Positions 53,103-60,417 of a DNA stretch of 64,000 nt are shown piece by piece (the stretch's first letter is position 1; each line of letters starts with the position of its first letter). The notes under the pieces are model-generated. The model was not told the origin of the DNA. It searched no databases and worked only from the letters and a program-made list of their open reading frames with translations. Both the position numbers and the translations under genes were made by a program. This stretch comes from Nannocystaceae bacterium (lineage in GTDB: Bacteria > Myxococcota_A > Polyangia > Nannocystales > Nannocystaceae): contig JAIBBS010000008.1 of the NCBI GenBank assembly GCA_019694555.1, positions 1-64,000 of the forward strand, in the 5' to 3' direction.

Positions 53103-54989
53103 ATGTCGATCCTCGCCACGCTCCTCGCCACGTGGACGATCGGTCTGCTGCCGGTCGCCAGCCTCGAATCCCCCGTCCCCCCGGTCGCTGTCGATCCCGC
53201 CATCGTCGCCGCATGCGTCGAAGGCGGCGGCAACGAGGCCGACTGCACGCAGCAGGCGATCGCCTCCGCGAAGCTGCAGGCATGCATGGCCGAAGGCGGC
53301 ACCGCCGAGGCCTGCGCGGCCGCGGTCGAGGCCCAGCTCGCCGGCGCAGCCGATCCCGCGGCAGCCGCGGACGCGGACGCCGCGGCGCCCACGCCCGCGC
53401 CGACCCCGGCCGCTGCACCCGACGACGCACCCGCACCCGCGGCCGGCGACGCGCCGGCGCCCGGTGACGCGCCCGCACCCGACGACGCGCCGGGCCCCGG
53501 CGATCGCGACGACGCGGATCCGCAGGCCGCCGCCGCGAACGCGCCGACCGACGGCGACGCCGCGCCGACCCCGGAGCAGGCCAACGCCGCGATCGCAGCC
53601 GGCGATGCGCCGCAGGGCGAGACGCTCGACGAGGCCCACCCGGGCATGGATCCCAAGGAGTACCTCGCGCTGTTGCGCGAGATCCTGCACGCGCAGAAGG
53701 AGAAGGTCGCGGCGCGGCTCGAAGAGAAGATCGCCGCCAAGCAGGAAGCCAAGATGGCGACGATGACCAGCGTGCTCAGCTGGGTCTCGCTCGGTGGCCT
53801 GCTGCTGTTGCTGTTGCCGCTGTCGCTGCGCAAGAAATACCCCGGTCAGGACGCGCTGCTGTGGAAGTACTCGGCGCTGGCCGCCGGCGTGTGCACGGTG
53901 GTGGTGTTCCTGTTCGCGCAGGTGCTGCTGCTGCTGCGCGAGGTCCAAGGCGCGCTCAGCTCGCTGGTCAACCCGCAGGTCGCGGTGATCGACGCCTCGT
54001 TCCAGGTGCTCGAGGACAACGTCGACAGCCTCGTCGACGTCGGCCCGGTGCTGATCGAGGCCCCGCTCGCACAGGTCGCCAGCGGTGAGCAGGACAGCCT
54101 GCCGCTCGCGATCCTCGACAACATCTCGCGCATCAACGAGGACATCACCGTCTTCAAGAACATCGCGCGGCAGTTCGAGGGCGTGTTCGCGCTGTTCGGC
54201 TACCTGCCGATCGTGCTCACCGTGGTCGCGGTGGTGCTGTTCCTGCTGTCGATCAAGCCGGTCATCGTGGAGATCGTCGGCATGCCCGGCAAGGTCGCCT
54301 CGGGCCAGGTCCGCGCCGCCGACGTGGTCAAGCAGGTGTTCCGCACCGTCGGCCGCGAGCTGCTCGCCACGCTGTGCCTCATCGGCGCGTTGATCGTGGT
54401 GACGATCTTCTCGGGCCTGATGCTGACGCTCGCGGTCGAACCCGCGATCGAGGCCTTCTTGAGCTACGTGTTCACCTCGCTGCTGTACACCGTGGCGTCG
54501 CCGGAGTTCAGCAAGGCCGCGGTCTACCTCAGCGTCATGGGTGCGCTGCTGTTCCTGGTGCTCAACATCGCCGCGGTCCTCGTCACCAACGTGCTCTTTT
54601 TGGGCAAGGTGCAGAAGATCTTCAAGCGCCGCTTCCACGACCGCGTGCCGCTGGGCGCCCACAAGCGCTTCTGGGGCTGGGGCTCGCTGTCGCTGGTGTG
54701 GGCACACGCGCTGCCGCTGCTGTTCGTGGCCGGCGCCCGCGAGGGCATCGGCAAGCTCATCGACGCGATGACCAAGGACGGTGATCCCCCCTGGACCGCG
54801 CTGCTGGTCTCGGGCCCGGCGATCCTCGTGTTCGGCTTCATCCTGGTGTTCTGGGCCGCGCGCGGCCTCGCGGCGGTGCGCTTCATCATGAAGTACCGCC
54901 CGCAGGACGCCGGCGTGGCACAGCCGCCCGCGGCCAACCCCGCCGCGCCGCGCGGCGGCACCGATCGGTATCGCGCCGCGCGTCGCTGA
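53103..54989 (+). CDS. Polytopic membrane protein with a long Ala/Pro-rich soluble domain
   Basis: A 628-residue protein. A hydrophobic N-terminus (LATLLATWTIGLLPVAS) may be a signal, and residues 30-90 contain four paired cysteines (AACVEGGGNEADC, KLQACMAEGGTAEAC). A long Ala/Pro/Asp linker follows, then a coiled coil (KEKVAARLEEKIAAKQE) before seven membrane segments at about 224, 258, 362, 420, 478, 530 and 566. The TM cluster shows no transporter motif. No family was recognised. Envelope stress or transport roles are possible. ATG 53103 is chosen because it opens the hydrophobic segment. Confidence 0.7.
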   Translation: MSILATLLATWTIGLLPVASLESPVPPVAVDPAIVAACVEGGGNEADCTQQAIASAKLQACMAEGGTAEACAAAVEAQLAGAADPAAAADADAAAPTPAPTPAAAPDDAPAPAAGDAPAPGDAPAPDDAPGPGDRDDADPQAAAANAPTDGDAAPTPEQANAAIAAGDAPQGETLDEAHPGMDPKEYLALLREILHAQKEKVAARLEEKIAAKQEAKMATMTSVLSWVSLGGLLLLLLPLSLRKKYPGQDALLWKYSALAAGVCTVVVFLFAQVLLLLREVQGALSSLVNPQVAVIDASFQVLEDNVDSLVDVGPVLIEAPLAQVASGEQDSLPLAILDNISRINEDITVFKNIARQFEGVFALFGYLPIVLTVVAVVLFLLSIKPVIVEIVGMPGKVASGQVRAADVVKQVFRTVGRELLATLCLIGALIVVTIFSGLMLTLAVEPAIEAFLSYVFTSLLYTVASPEFSKAAVYLSVMGALLFLVLNIAAVLVTNVLFLGKVQKIFKRRFHDRVPLGAHKRFWGWGSLSLVWAHALPLLFVAGAREGIGKLIDAMTKDGDPPWTALLVSGPAILVFGFILVFWAARGLAAVRFIMKYRPQDAGVAQPPAANPAAPRGGTDRYRAARR

Positions 54990-55027
54990 CGGACATCGCG
55001 CCGCCGACCCACGTGACGGCTGCCGGG

Positions 55028-55033
55028 TATACT
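55028..55033 (+). promoter_or_regulatory. -10-like TATACT before the esterase-like lipoprotein gene
   Basis: TATACT, close to the -10 consensus, ends 11 nt before ATG 55045. Confidence 0.5.
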
Positions 55034-55044
55034 CGGCAGCCGTC

Positions 55045-57060
55045 ATGCGTTTCTGGTCCGTCCCGCTCGCGCTCGCGTCGATCCTCGCGTGTCACGCCGA
55101 CGACAATCCCGCGGCCGAGGGCACCTCCGGCTCCGCCGACACCACCGCCGGCAGCGGCGAGACCGGCAGCGATCCCGATCCGGTCGTCGACTGGCCGACG
55201 CTGTCGTGCGATCCGCTGGTGCCCGACTACTGCGCGCACCCGTTCCCGTCGAACGTCTTCACGCAGGCCGATCCGGCGACGCCCACCGGGCGCCGCGTGG
55301 TGCTCGCGCAAGAGACCATGCCGACCAGCTACTACGGCGTGCAGGGCGATCCCACGCCGTGGTCGCGCAGCGACGGCTTCTCGCCCGGCGCGGCGATCAT
55401 GGCGTACCTGCCCGGCGCGAGCGCGGCCGGGTTGCCCAGCGCCGCCGACATCGGCGCGTCGCTGGCGGACGACTCGCCGACGATCCTGCTCGACGCCGAC
55501 AGCGGCACGCGGATCCCCCACTTCGCCGAGCTCGATCTCTCCGCCGACGACCCGAGCCTGCGGCTGCTGTTCATCCGCCCGGCAGTGCGGCTCGACAACG
55601 CCACCCGCTACATCGTCGCGCTGCGCGGGGTCACCGACGCCAACGGCGCGCCGATCGTCGCCTCGCCGGCCTTCGCGGCGCTGCGCGATCGCACCGCGCT
55701 CGACGAGGAACCCTCGGTCGAGGCCCGCCGACCGCTGTACACCGACATCTTCACGCGCCTGGGCGACGCCGGCGTCGAGCGCGAGTCGTTGCAGCTGGCG
55801 TGGGACTTCACGACCGCGAGCGACGAGAACATCGTCACGCCGCTGCAGCACATGCGCGACGAGGCGCTCGCGCTGGTCGGTGACGTGCCCAGCTTCGCCA
55901 TCGACGAGATCCAGCTCGACTTCGATCCCCGCATCGCCTACCGCGTGACCGGCACCTTCGACGTGCCGCTCTTCGTCGACCAGCCCGGACCCAACGCGGT
56001 CATGAACCTCGGCGACGACGGCCTGCCCGAGGCCAACGGCACCTACGCGTTCCCGTTCGAGCTGCTGATCCCCGCGCGGGCCGACGACGCACCGGTGCAG
56101 CTGCTGCACTACGGACACGGCCTGCTCGGTACCCACGAGGAGATCGAGCGCGACGAGTTCCTCGAGCTGTGCCAAAACCACGGCTGGGCCATCTACTCGA
56201 CCGACTGGACCGGCCTGGCGCAGGCCGATCAGGCCTACATCGGCGTGATCCTGCAGAGCGGCGAGATCGAGGACTTCGACGGCATGTTCGCGCGGCTGCA
56301 GCAGTCGGTCGTCAACGCGCTGGTGCTCGACCGCGTGATCGCGCAGGGCGTGACCGGCCACGCGACCCTGGGCGCCAAGCTCGACCCGTCGCTGCAGGCG
56401 TACTACGGCATCAGCCTCGGCGGCATCATGGGCGCGCTGTACATGAGCGTCACGCCCGACGTGACCCGCGGCGGGCTCGAGGTCATGGGCACGCCGTTCG
56501 GCGTGCTGCTCAACCGCAGCGCGCAGTTCGACGCCTTCTTCGACATCGCCAAGTCGACCTACGAGGACCCGCGCGACATCCAGTTCGTGCTGGGCCTGGT
56601 GCAGATGCTGTGGGATCGCGTGGAGCCCAACGGCTTCCTGCCGCACCTGCGCGACATGCCGCTGGCGGACACGCCGGCGCACGAGGTCATGATGCGCGCG
56701 GCGGTCTCCGATCACTCGGTCAGTACCGTGGGCGCGCACATCATGGCGCGCTCGCTCGGCGTGCCGCACGTCGACTCGGGCGTGCGCGAGGTCTACGGCC
56801 TCGAGACCGTCGCGGCCGCGCCCGCGGGTTCGGCCTTCATCGAGTACGACTTCGGCCTGCCGCCCGAGCCGGCGTGCGCGGTGCCGCAGCGCGCCTGCAA
56901 CGATCCCCACGGATCGATCCGCGTGCTGCCCGAGGCCGCCGAGCAGCTCGACACGTTCCTGCGCACCGGCGTGGTGCAGAACACCTGCCCCGGCGGCGTG
57001 TGCAAGTTCCCGCAGGATGGCTGCGATCCCACGCCCGACGCCACCGCGTGCGCCGAGTGA
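55045..57060 (+). CDS. Predicted alpha/beta-hydrolase lipoprotein
   Basis: A 671-residue exported protein. The lipobox is ASILAC (Cys16), then a short stalk. Residues 60-300 are beta-rich (RVVLAQETMPTSYYG, LFIRPAVRLDNATRYIVALRG). A hydrolase-like half follows, with LLHYGHGLLGTHEEI (about 352), and the nucleophile elbow YYGISLGGIMGA with Ser at about 455. Candidate catalytic His residues occur later (VSDHSVSTVGAH, VPHVDSG). The family resembles large exported esterase-like proteins of Deltaproteobacteria. The -10-like TATACT supports ATG 55045. The substrate is unknown. Confidence 0.78.
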   Translation: MRFWSVPLALASILACHADDNPAAEGTSGSADTTAGSGETGSDPDPVVDWPTLSCDPLVPDYCAHPFPSNVFTQADPATPTGRRVVLAQETMPTSYYGVQGDPTPWSRSDGFSPGAAIMAYLPGASAAGLPSAADIGASLADDSPTILLDADSGTRIPHFAELDLSADDPSLRLLFIRPAVRLDNATRYIVALRGVTDANGAPIVASPAFAALRDRTALDEEPSVEARRPLYTDIFTRLGDAGVERESLQLAWDFTTASDENIVTPLQHMRDEALALVGDVPSFAIDEIQLDFDPRIAYRVTGTFDVPLFVDQPGPNAVMNLGDDGLPEANGTYAFPFELLIPARADDAPVQLLHYGHGLLGTHEEIERDEFLELCQNHGWAIYSTDWTGLAQADQAYIGVILQSGEIEDFDGMFARLQQSVVNALVLDRVIAQGVTGHATLGAKLDPSLQAYYGISLGGIMGALYMSVTPDVTRGGLEVMGTPFGVLLNRSAQFDAFFDIAKSTYEDPRDIQFVLGLVQMLWDRVEPNGFLPHLRDMPLADTPAHEVMMRAAVSDHSVSTVGAHIMARSLGVPHVDSGVREVYGLETVAAAPAGSAFIEYDFGLPPEPACAVPQRACNDPHGSIRVLPEAAEQLDTFLRTGVVQNTCPGGVCKFPQDGCDPTPDATACAE

Positions 57061-57130
57061 CGCACGCGGCGGCCCCGGCCGCGCTCGAGGGCGCGCCGCG
57101 GGGCGCCGGTCACGGGACCCCGCCGCGTCC

Positions 57131-57150
57131 GGTCGCTTCGCGACGCGACC
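57131..57150. terminator. Short hairpin between convergent genes
   Basis: GGTCGC and GCGACC pair around an 8-nt loop in the 115-nt gap between the genes ending at 57060 and 57176. The stem is short and the flanks are very GC-rich, so this is a weak terminator candidate. Confidence 0.25.
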
Positions 57151-57175
57151 CCGCCAGCCCCCCGCGCAAAGACTC

Positions 57176-57901
57176 TCAGTGCGGCTCGGCGAAGTAGGGG
57201 AACTCCGCCGGCGGCGCGACGTCGCTCGCGGTCGGGTTGAGCGGCAGATCGGCGAACGTCCGCAGCTCGTGCACGGTGAGGTCGAGGAAGATCACCGCGA
57301 GCGTGATGTCGACCACCGGGTCCGTCGGCGTGCGGCCGTTGGGGAAGCCCGCGTCCGCGGTGAGATCGATGCGGATGACGTCCGGGATCGCCACCGAGGC
57401 GGCCTGCGTCACGCAGGTGTCGGTGTCGCACGGGGTCAGGCCCGCGGCGATCAGGTCGTCGTCGAGCGCGCCGTGCAGCGCGGTGATGGCCTCGACGATC
57501 TGCGGTGCGAACACGCCGTCGGCGTCGTCGGCCGGCGTCGCGGCGTTGTAGTCGTCCTTGTCGGTGATGACCGCCGTCGCGACCGCGGGCATGCCCATGC
57601 GGTCCTTCTGCGCGAAGTCCTCGGGCGGCGCGTCGTCGAACTCGTAGTCGCCGGCGTCACCGGTGCTGGAGTCCTCTCCGGTGGTCGCGGTGGTCGTCGC
57701 GGTGGTGCTGGCCGTGGTCGCGCTGGTGCTGGCCGTGGTCGCGCTGGTGCCCATGGTCGCGCTCGCGTCGGTGGAGTCGCCACCGTCGCTCGAGCCGGTG
57801 CCGCCGGAGGTGTCGTCACCGCGCTGGGCGCCGTCGTCGTCGGTGCACGCCGTCGTCGCCAGCAGCGCGAGGGAGATTGCGATGCGTGTGATGGTCTTCA
57901 T
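57176..57901 (-). CDS. Lipoprotein with the C-terminal part of a DUF4331 domain
   Basis: A 241-residue exported protein. The lipobox is LATTAC (Cys19), then a Ser/Thr/Gly/Asp-rich linker with repeated ATTAST. Residues 85-241 match the second half of DUF4331: MGMPAVATAVITDKDDYNAAT, VEAITALHGALDDDLIAAGL, IPDVIRIDLTADAGFPNGR and TDPVVDITLAVIFLDL. Its start lies 12 nt after the stop of the gene coding the first half, so a domain normally found on one chain is coded here as two exported proteins. Its function is unknown. Confidence 0.82.
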   Translation of the reverse strand: MKTITRIAISLALLATTACTDDDGAQRGDDTSGGTGSSDGGDSTDASATMGTSATTASTSATTASTTATTTATTGEDSSTGDAGDYEFDDAPPEDFAQKDRMGMPAVATAVITDKDDYNAATPADDADGVFAPQIVEAITALHGALDDDLIAAGLTPCDTDTCVTQAASVAIPDVIRIDLTADAGFPNGRTPTDPVVDITLAVIFLDLTVHELRTFADLPLNPTASDVAPPAEFPYFAEPH

Positions 57902-57912
57902 GTGCCCGTTCC

Positions 57913-58569
57913 TCACCCGTTGCGCCCTGCGCTGGCCCACACCGTGACCGTGTCCGAACCCGCCGCGACCGCGTCGAGGCTCATCTCGAGCACGAACATC
58001 GTGACGTTGGTGCCCGCGAAGGTGTCGCGGGTGTTCATGAAGCTGAGCGTGCCGGTCATCTGCGTCTGCTTGAACCCGTCGAGGTCGAAGAAGAACGCGT
58101 CGTCGCGCGAACCCGCGAACACGCGCAGGCCCAGACCTGCGTCGAGCGTGGTGTCGACCGGGCCGACGACGTCCTCGAGCGCGCCGGGCAGGTTCTCGAC
58201 CTTGACGCCCCACTCGCCGGCAGCGTTGCTGCCGAAGCGCACGTAGACCAGCTGGTCGTCGGCGCCGTCGTCGTTGTTGTCGATGTGCACGGTATAGAGG
58301 ACGTGCGGATCGTAGGTCGCCGGCGCGCCCGCCTCGGACAGGCCGGCGAAGCCCACCGCGACCACGAGCTTGTCGTCGGTGTGCCAGGCGTAGACGTCGG
58401 TGATGTCGACCGCGGGGTCGTCCTTGGTCATCGGCGCATCGGCGTGGTCGGCCGCCAGGCCGATCGCCGAGGTCCATGGCAGTGCCGCGAGCAGGATCGC
58501 GCACGCGGCTTTGGCTCGCCCGAACCCGGGCCCTGTGGGCTTGCGCCCCTGTCGACGCTCGAAATTCAT
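57913..58569 (-). CDS. Exported protein with the N-terminal part of a DUF4331 domain
   Basis: A 218-residue protein with a signal peptide ending near IGLAAD. The mature part opens DHADAPMTKDDPAVDITDVYAWHT, the usual DUF4331 N-terminal motif, and continues LVVAVGFAGL, LYTVHIDNNDDGADDQLVYV, and a C-terminal VLEMSLDAVAAG. The GGGAGG site 8 nt upstream selects the ATG at 58569 over the in-frame ATG at 58575, which would be only 2 nt from it. The gene is followed by the C-terminal-half gene and they form an operon. Confidence 0.82.
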   Translation of the reverse strand: MNFERRQGRKPTGPGFGRAKAACAILLAALPWTSAIGLAADHADAPMTKDDPAVDITDVYAWHTDDKLVVAVGFAGLSEAGAPATYDPHVLYTVHIDNNDDGADDQLVYVRFGSNAAGEWGVKVENLPGALEDVVGPVDTTLDAGLGLRVFAGSRDDAFFFDLDGFKQTQMTGTLSFMNTRDTFAGTNVTMFVLEMSLDAVAAGSDTVTVWASAGRNG

Positions 58570-58577
58570 GACCATCG

Positions 58578-58583
58578 CCTCCC
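58578..58583 (-). promoter_or_regulatory. Ribosome site that fixes the DUF4331 start
   Basis: GGGAGG on the minus strand is 8 nt from the ATG at 58569 and 2 nt from the one at 58575, so 58569 is the likely start. Confidence 0.6.
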
Positions 58584-58638
58584 GCCGGTCGTTTGCAGCG
58601 CAACCGGGTCGGCAGCGGTACGACCGACCGACGCCGGC

Positions 58639-58655
58639 GGATCGGCCGCCGATCC
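58639..58655. promoter_or_regulatory. Perfect inverted repeat in a divergent promoter region
   Basis: GGATCGG and CCGATCC flank CCG in the 176-nt gap between the divergent DUF4331 operon and the Cys-rich lipoprotein gene. More GATC-containing copies follow directly. It could be an operator for either gene. Confidence 0.3.
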
Positions 58656-58735
58656 GATCGATCCGACCGGCCCACCGGCCCGTACCCAGCCCGACGTCGA
58701 GGGTGCGCGGCCCGCAAGCCAGGCCGACTCGACGC

Positions 58736-58740
58736 GGAGG
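58736..58740 (+). promoter_or_regulatory. Ribosome site of the Cys-rich lipoprotein gene
   Basis: GGAGG lies 5 nt before ATG 58746 and selects it over upstream in-frame codons. Confidence 0.55.
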
Positions 58741-58745
58741 TCGAC

Positions 58746-59525
58746 ATGCATACGGGGATCGGTTCGTCTTGGTGCGCACGTCTGGGCGTGGCAGCGTTGG
58801 GTTTGGCCAGCGCGCTCGCGGTCGGCTGCGCGAGCGGCAACGGCAACGACGACGACGGCGCGAACGACAGCTCGGGCTCGGTCGGCGACGGCTCCGAGGG
58901 CGGGTCCAGCAGCGGCGGCGCGACCTCGGCCACGAGCGCGACAACGGCCAGCACCACGGCCACGACCGCGGAGACGCTGTCGACCACCGCGGCGACGGCC
59001 GAGAGCGACAGCGGCGCGATGGACAGCTCCACCGGCGAGGCCACGCTCGACTGCACGAGCTACTGCGACGTGTACATGACCGCGTGCGTCGACCACAGCG
59101 AGTACGCCAACACCGAGGACTGCATGGCCAACTGCGAGCAGTGGCCCGTCGGCGACGCCGCGGACACCGGCGCCGACAGCCTCGGCTGCCGCCTCTACCA
59201 CGCGACCGTCGCGGGCAGCACCGATCCGGAGCTGCACTGCCCCCACGCCGGGCCCAGCGGCGCACAGACCTGCGTCGCCGCCGAGGCACCGACCTGCGAT
59301 CTGTACTGCATGCGCTACTTCACCAACTGCACCGGTGATCTCAACGCGTTCATGGACACCGACGAGTGCATGGCCGAGTGCAGCACCTGGTACCCCGGGG
59401 CCGAGACCGACGTCTCTGGGCACACGGTCGGATGCCACTCGTACCATGCGAACGCCGCGGTCAGCGACGCCGAGACCCACTGCCCCCACGCCGGTCCCGG
59501 CGGCGGTGGCATCTGCGTGCTGTGA
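58746..59525 (+). CDS. Lipoprotein with two tandem YC/HCPHAGP Cys modules
   Basis: A 259-residue secreted protein. The lipobox is ALAVGC (Cys28), then a Ser/Thr/Gly/Ala stalk to about residue 97. Two tandem modules of about 78 residues follow. Each has C..YC..Y...C, then DCMANCEQWP or DECMAECSTWYPG, GCRLYHA or GCHSYHAN, and HCPHAGPSGAQTC or HCPHAGPGGGGIC. The HCPHAGP module recurs in Deltaproteobacteria, sometimes near cytochromes, so redox or metal-ligand roles are conceivable. Here both copies keep all cysteines and histidines. Function unknown. Confidence 0.82.
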   Translation: MHTGIGSSWCARLGVAALGLASALAVGCASGNGNDDDGANDSSGSVGDGSEGGSSSGGATSATSATTASTTATTAETLSTTAATAESDSGAMDSSTGEATLDCTSYCDVYMTACVDHSEYANTEDCMANCEQWPVGDAADTGADSLGCRLYHATVAGSTDPELHCPHAGPSGAQTCVAAEAPTCDLYCMRYFTNCTGDLNAFMDTDECMAECSTWYPGAETDVSGHTVGCHSYHANAAVSDAETHCPHAGPGGGGICVL

Positions 59526-59597
59526 TGCGGGCATGCGGCGCCCGGGCGCGCGCGAGGCTTTGCGGCCGCGCGCAACCGGGCGACAATCGCGAGCATC

Positions 59598-60404
59598 GTG
59601 CGTTCACGTCGCTCCCGTCGCGCCCCCCGAGTGCTCGTGCTGTTGTTGCTGGCCGGCTGTGATCACGCCGCGCCAGCGACCACGGTCGCGCCGTCGTGCC
59701 CGCCGTGTCAGTGCCACTGCACCGGCGGCGACACCCCGGCGGCTGGCGGCGGCAGCGATCGCGGCGGCGACGTGCACGCGCGCGTCGCCGCGCTGAGCGA
59801 CAGCCTCACGCGCAAGGCCGCCAAGCGCGACGGCAAGGGCTGCCTCGAGGACCTCGACGCCCTCGCCAGGCTCGACGCCGCGACCGCGAAGCGGATGAGC
59901 TTCCAGCGCGGCCAGTGCCTCATGCTCGCGGGCCGCTGCGACGACGGCAAGCAGCTCGTGCGCGACTGGTTCGCCGACACCACCTCGCAGCTGCCCGAGA
60001 CCATCGATCGCTCGGTCGAGGCCACCGCGAGCATGTACTGCGAGGGCAGCATGAGCGACCGCGACGCGTTGCTCAAGGCGCTGATGGACCTGCAGCAGGG
60101 CGCGTACCAGGGCAACATCGGCATCCGCGCGTGCAACGACGCCATCGCGCGCGTGGATCGCTTCCGCAAGACCGTGCGACCCAAGAACGACGAGGACACC
60201 CAGGTCGCGCAGCTCGATCACTACTTCTATCACACCGCCGCGTCGTGCCTCGCGCGCGCGGGCGACTGCCGCGGCGCGTGGGAGGCGTTCCAGGTGCGCT
60301 TCCCGGCCGACGTGCTCAAGACCGTGACCGATCCTGCGGTGCGCGCGAACATCATCGAGACCTCCTTCGACAGCGTGGTGCAGAAGTGCAAGGGCAAGCG
60401 GTGA
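59598..60404 (+). CDS. Lipoprotein with a helical repeat domain, in operon with the RND transporter
   Basis: A 268-residue exported protein from GTG. The lipobox is LLLLAGC (Cys21), followed by a Cys-rich PPCQCHC motif, then a helical, TPR-like body (VHARVAALSDSLTRKAAKRD, MSFQRGQCLMLAGRCDDGK, YYHTAASCLARAGDCRGAW). The cysteines in the helical body probably form two disulfides. No family was recognised. The MMPL/RND gene starts 13 nt downstream, so the two are cotranscribed and this lipoprotein may assist export. Confidence 0.72.
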   Translation: MRSRRSRRAPRVLVLLLLAGCDHAAPATTVAPSCPPCQCHCTGGDTPAAGGGSDRGGDVHARVAALSDSLTRKAAKRDGKGCLEDLDALARLDAATAKRMSFQRGQCLMLAGRCDDGKQLVRDWFADTTSQLPETIDRSVEATASMYCEGSMSDRDALLKALMDLQQGAYQGNIGIRACNDAIARVDRFRKTVRPKNDEDTQVAQLDHYFYHTAASCLARAGDCRGAWEAFQVRFPADVLKTVTDPAVRANIIETSFDSVVQKCKGKR

Positions 60405-60417
60405 GCGCGTCGTCGCG

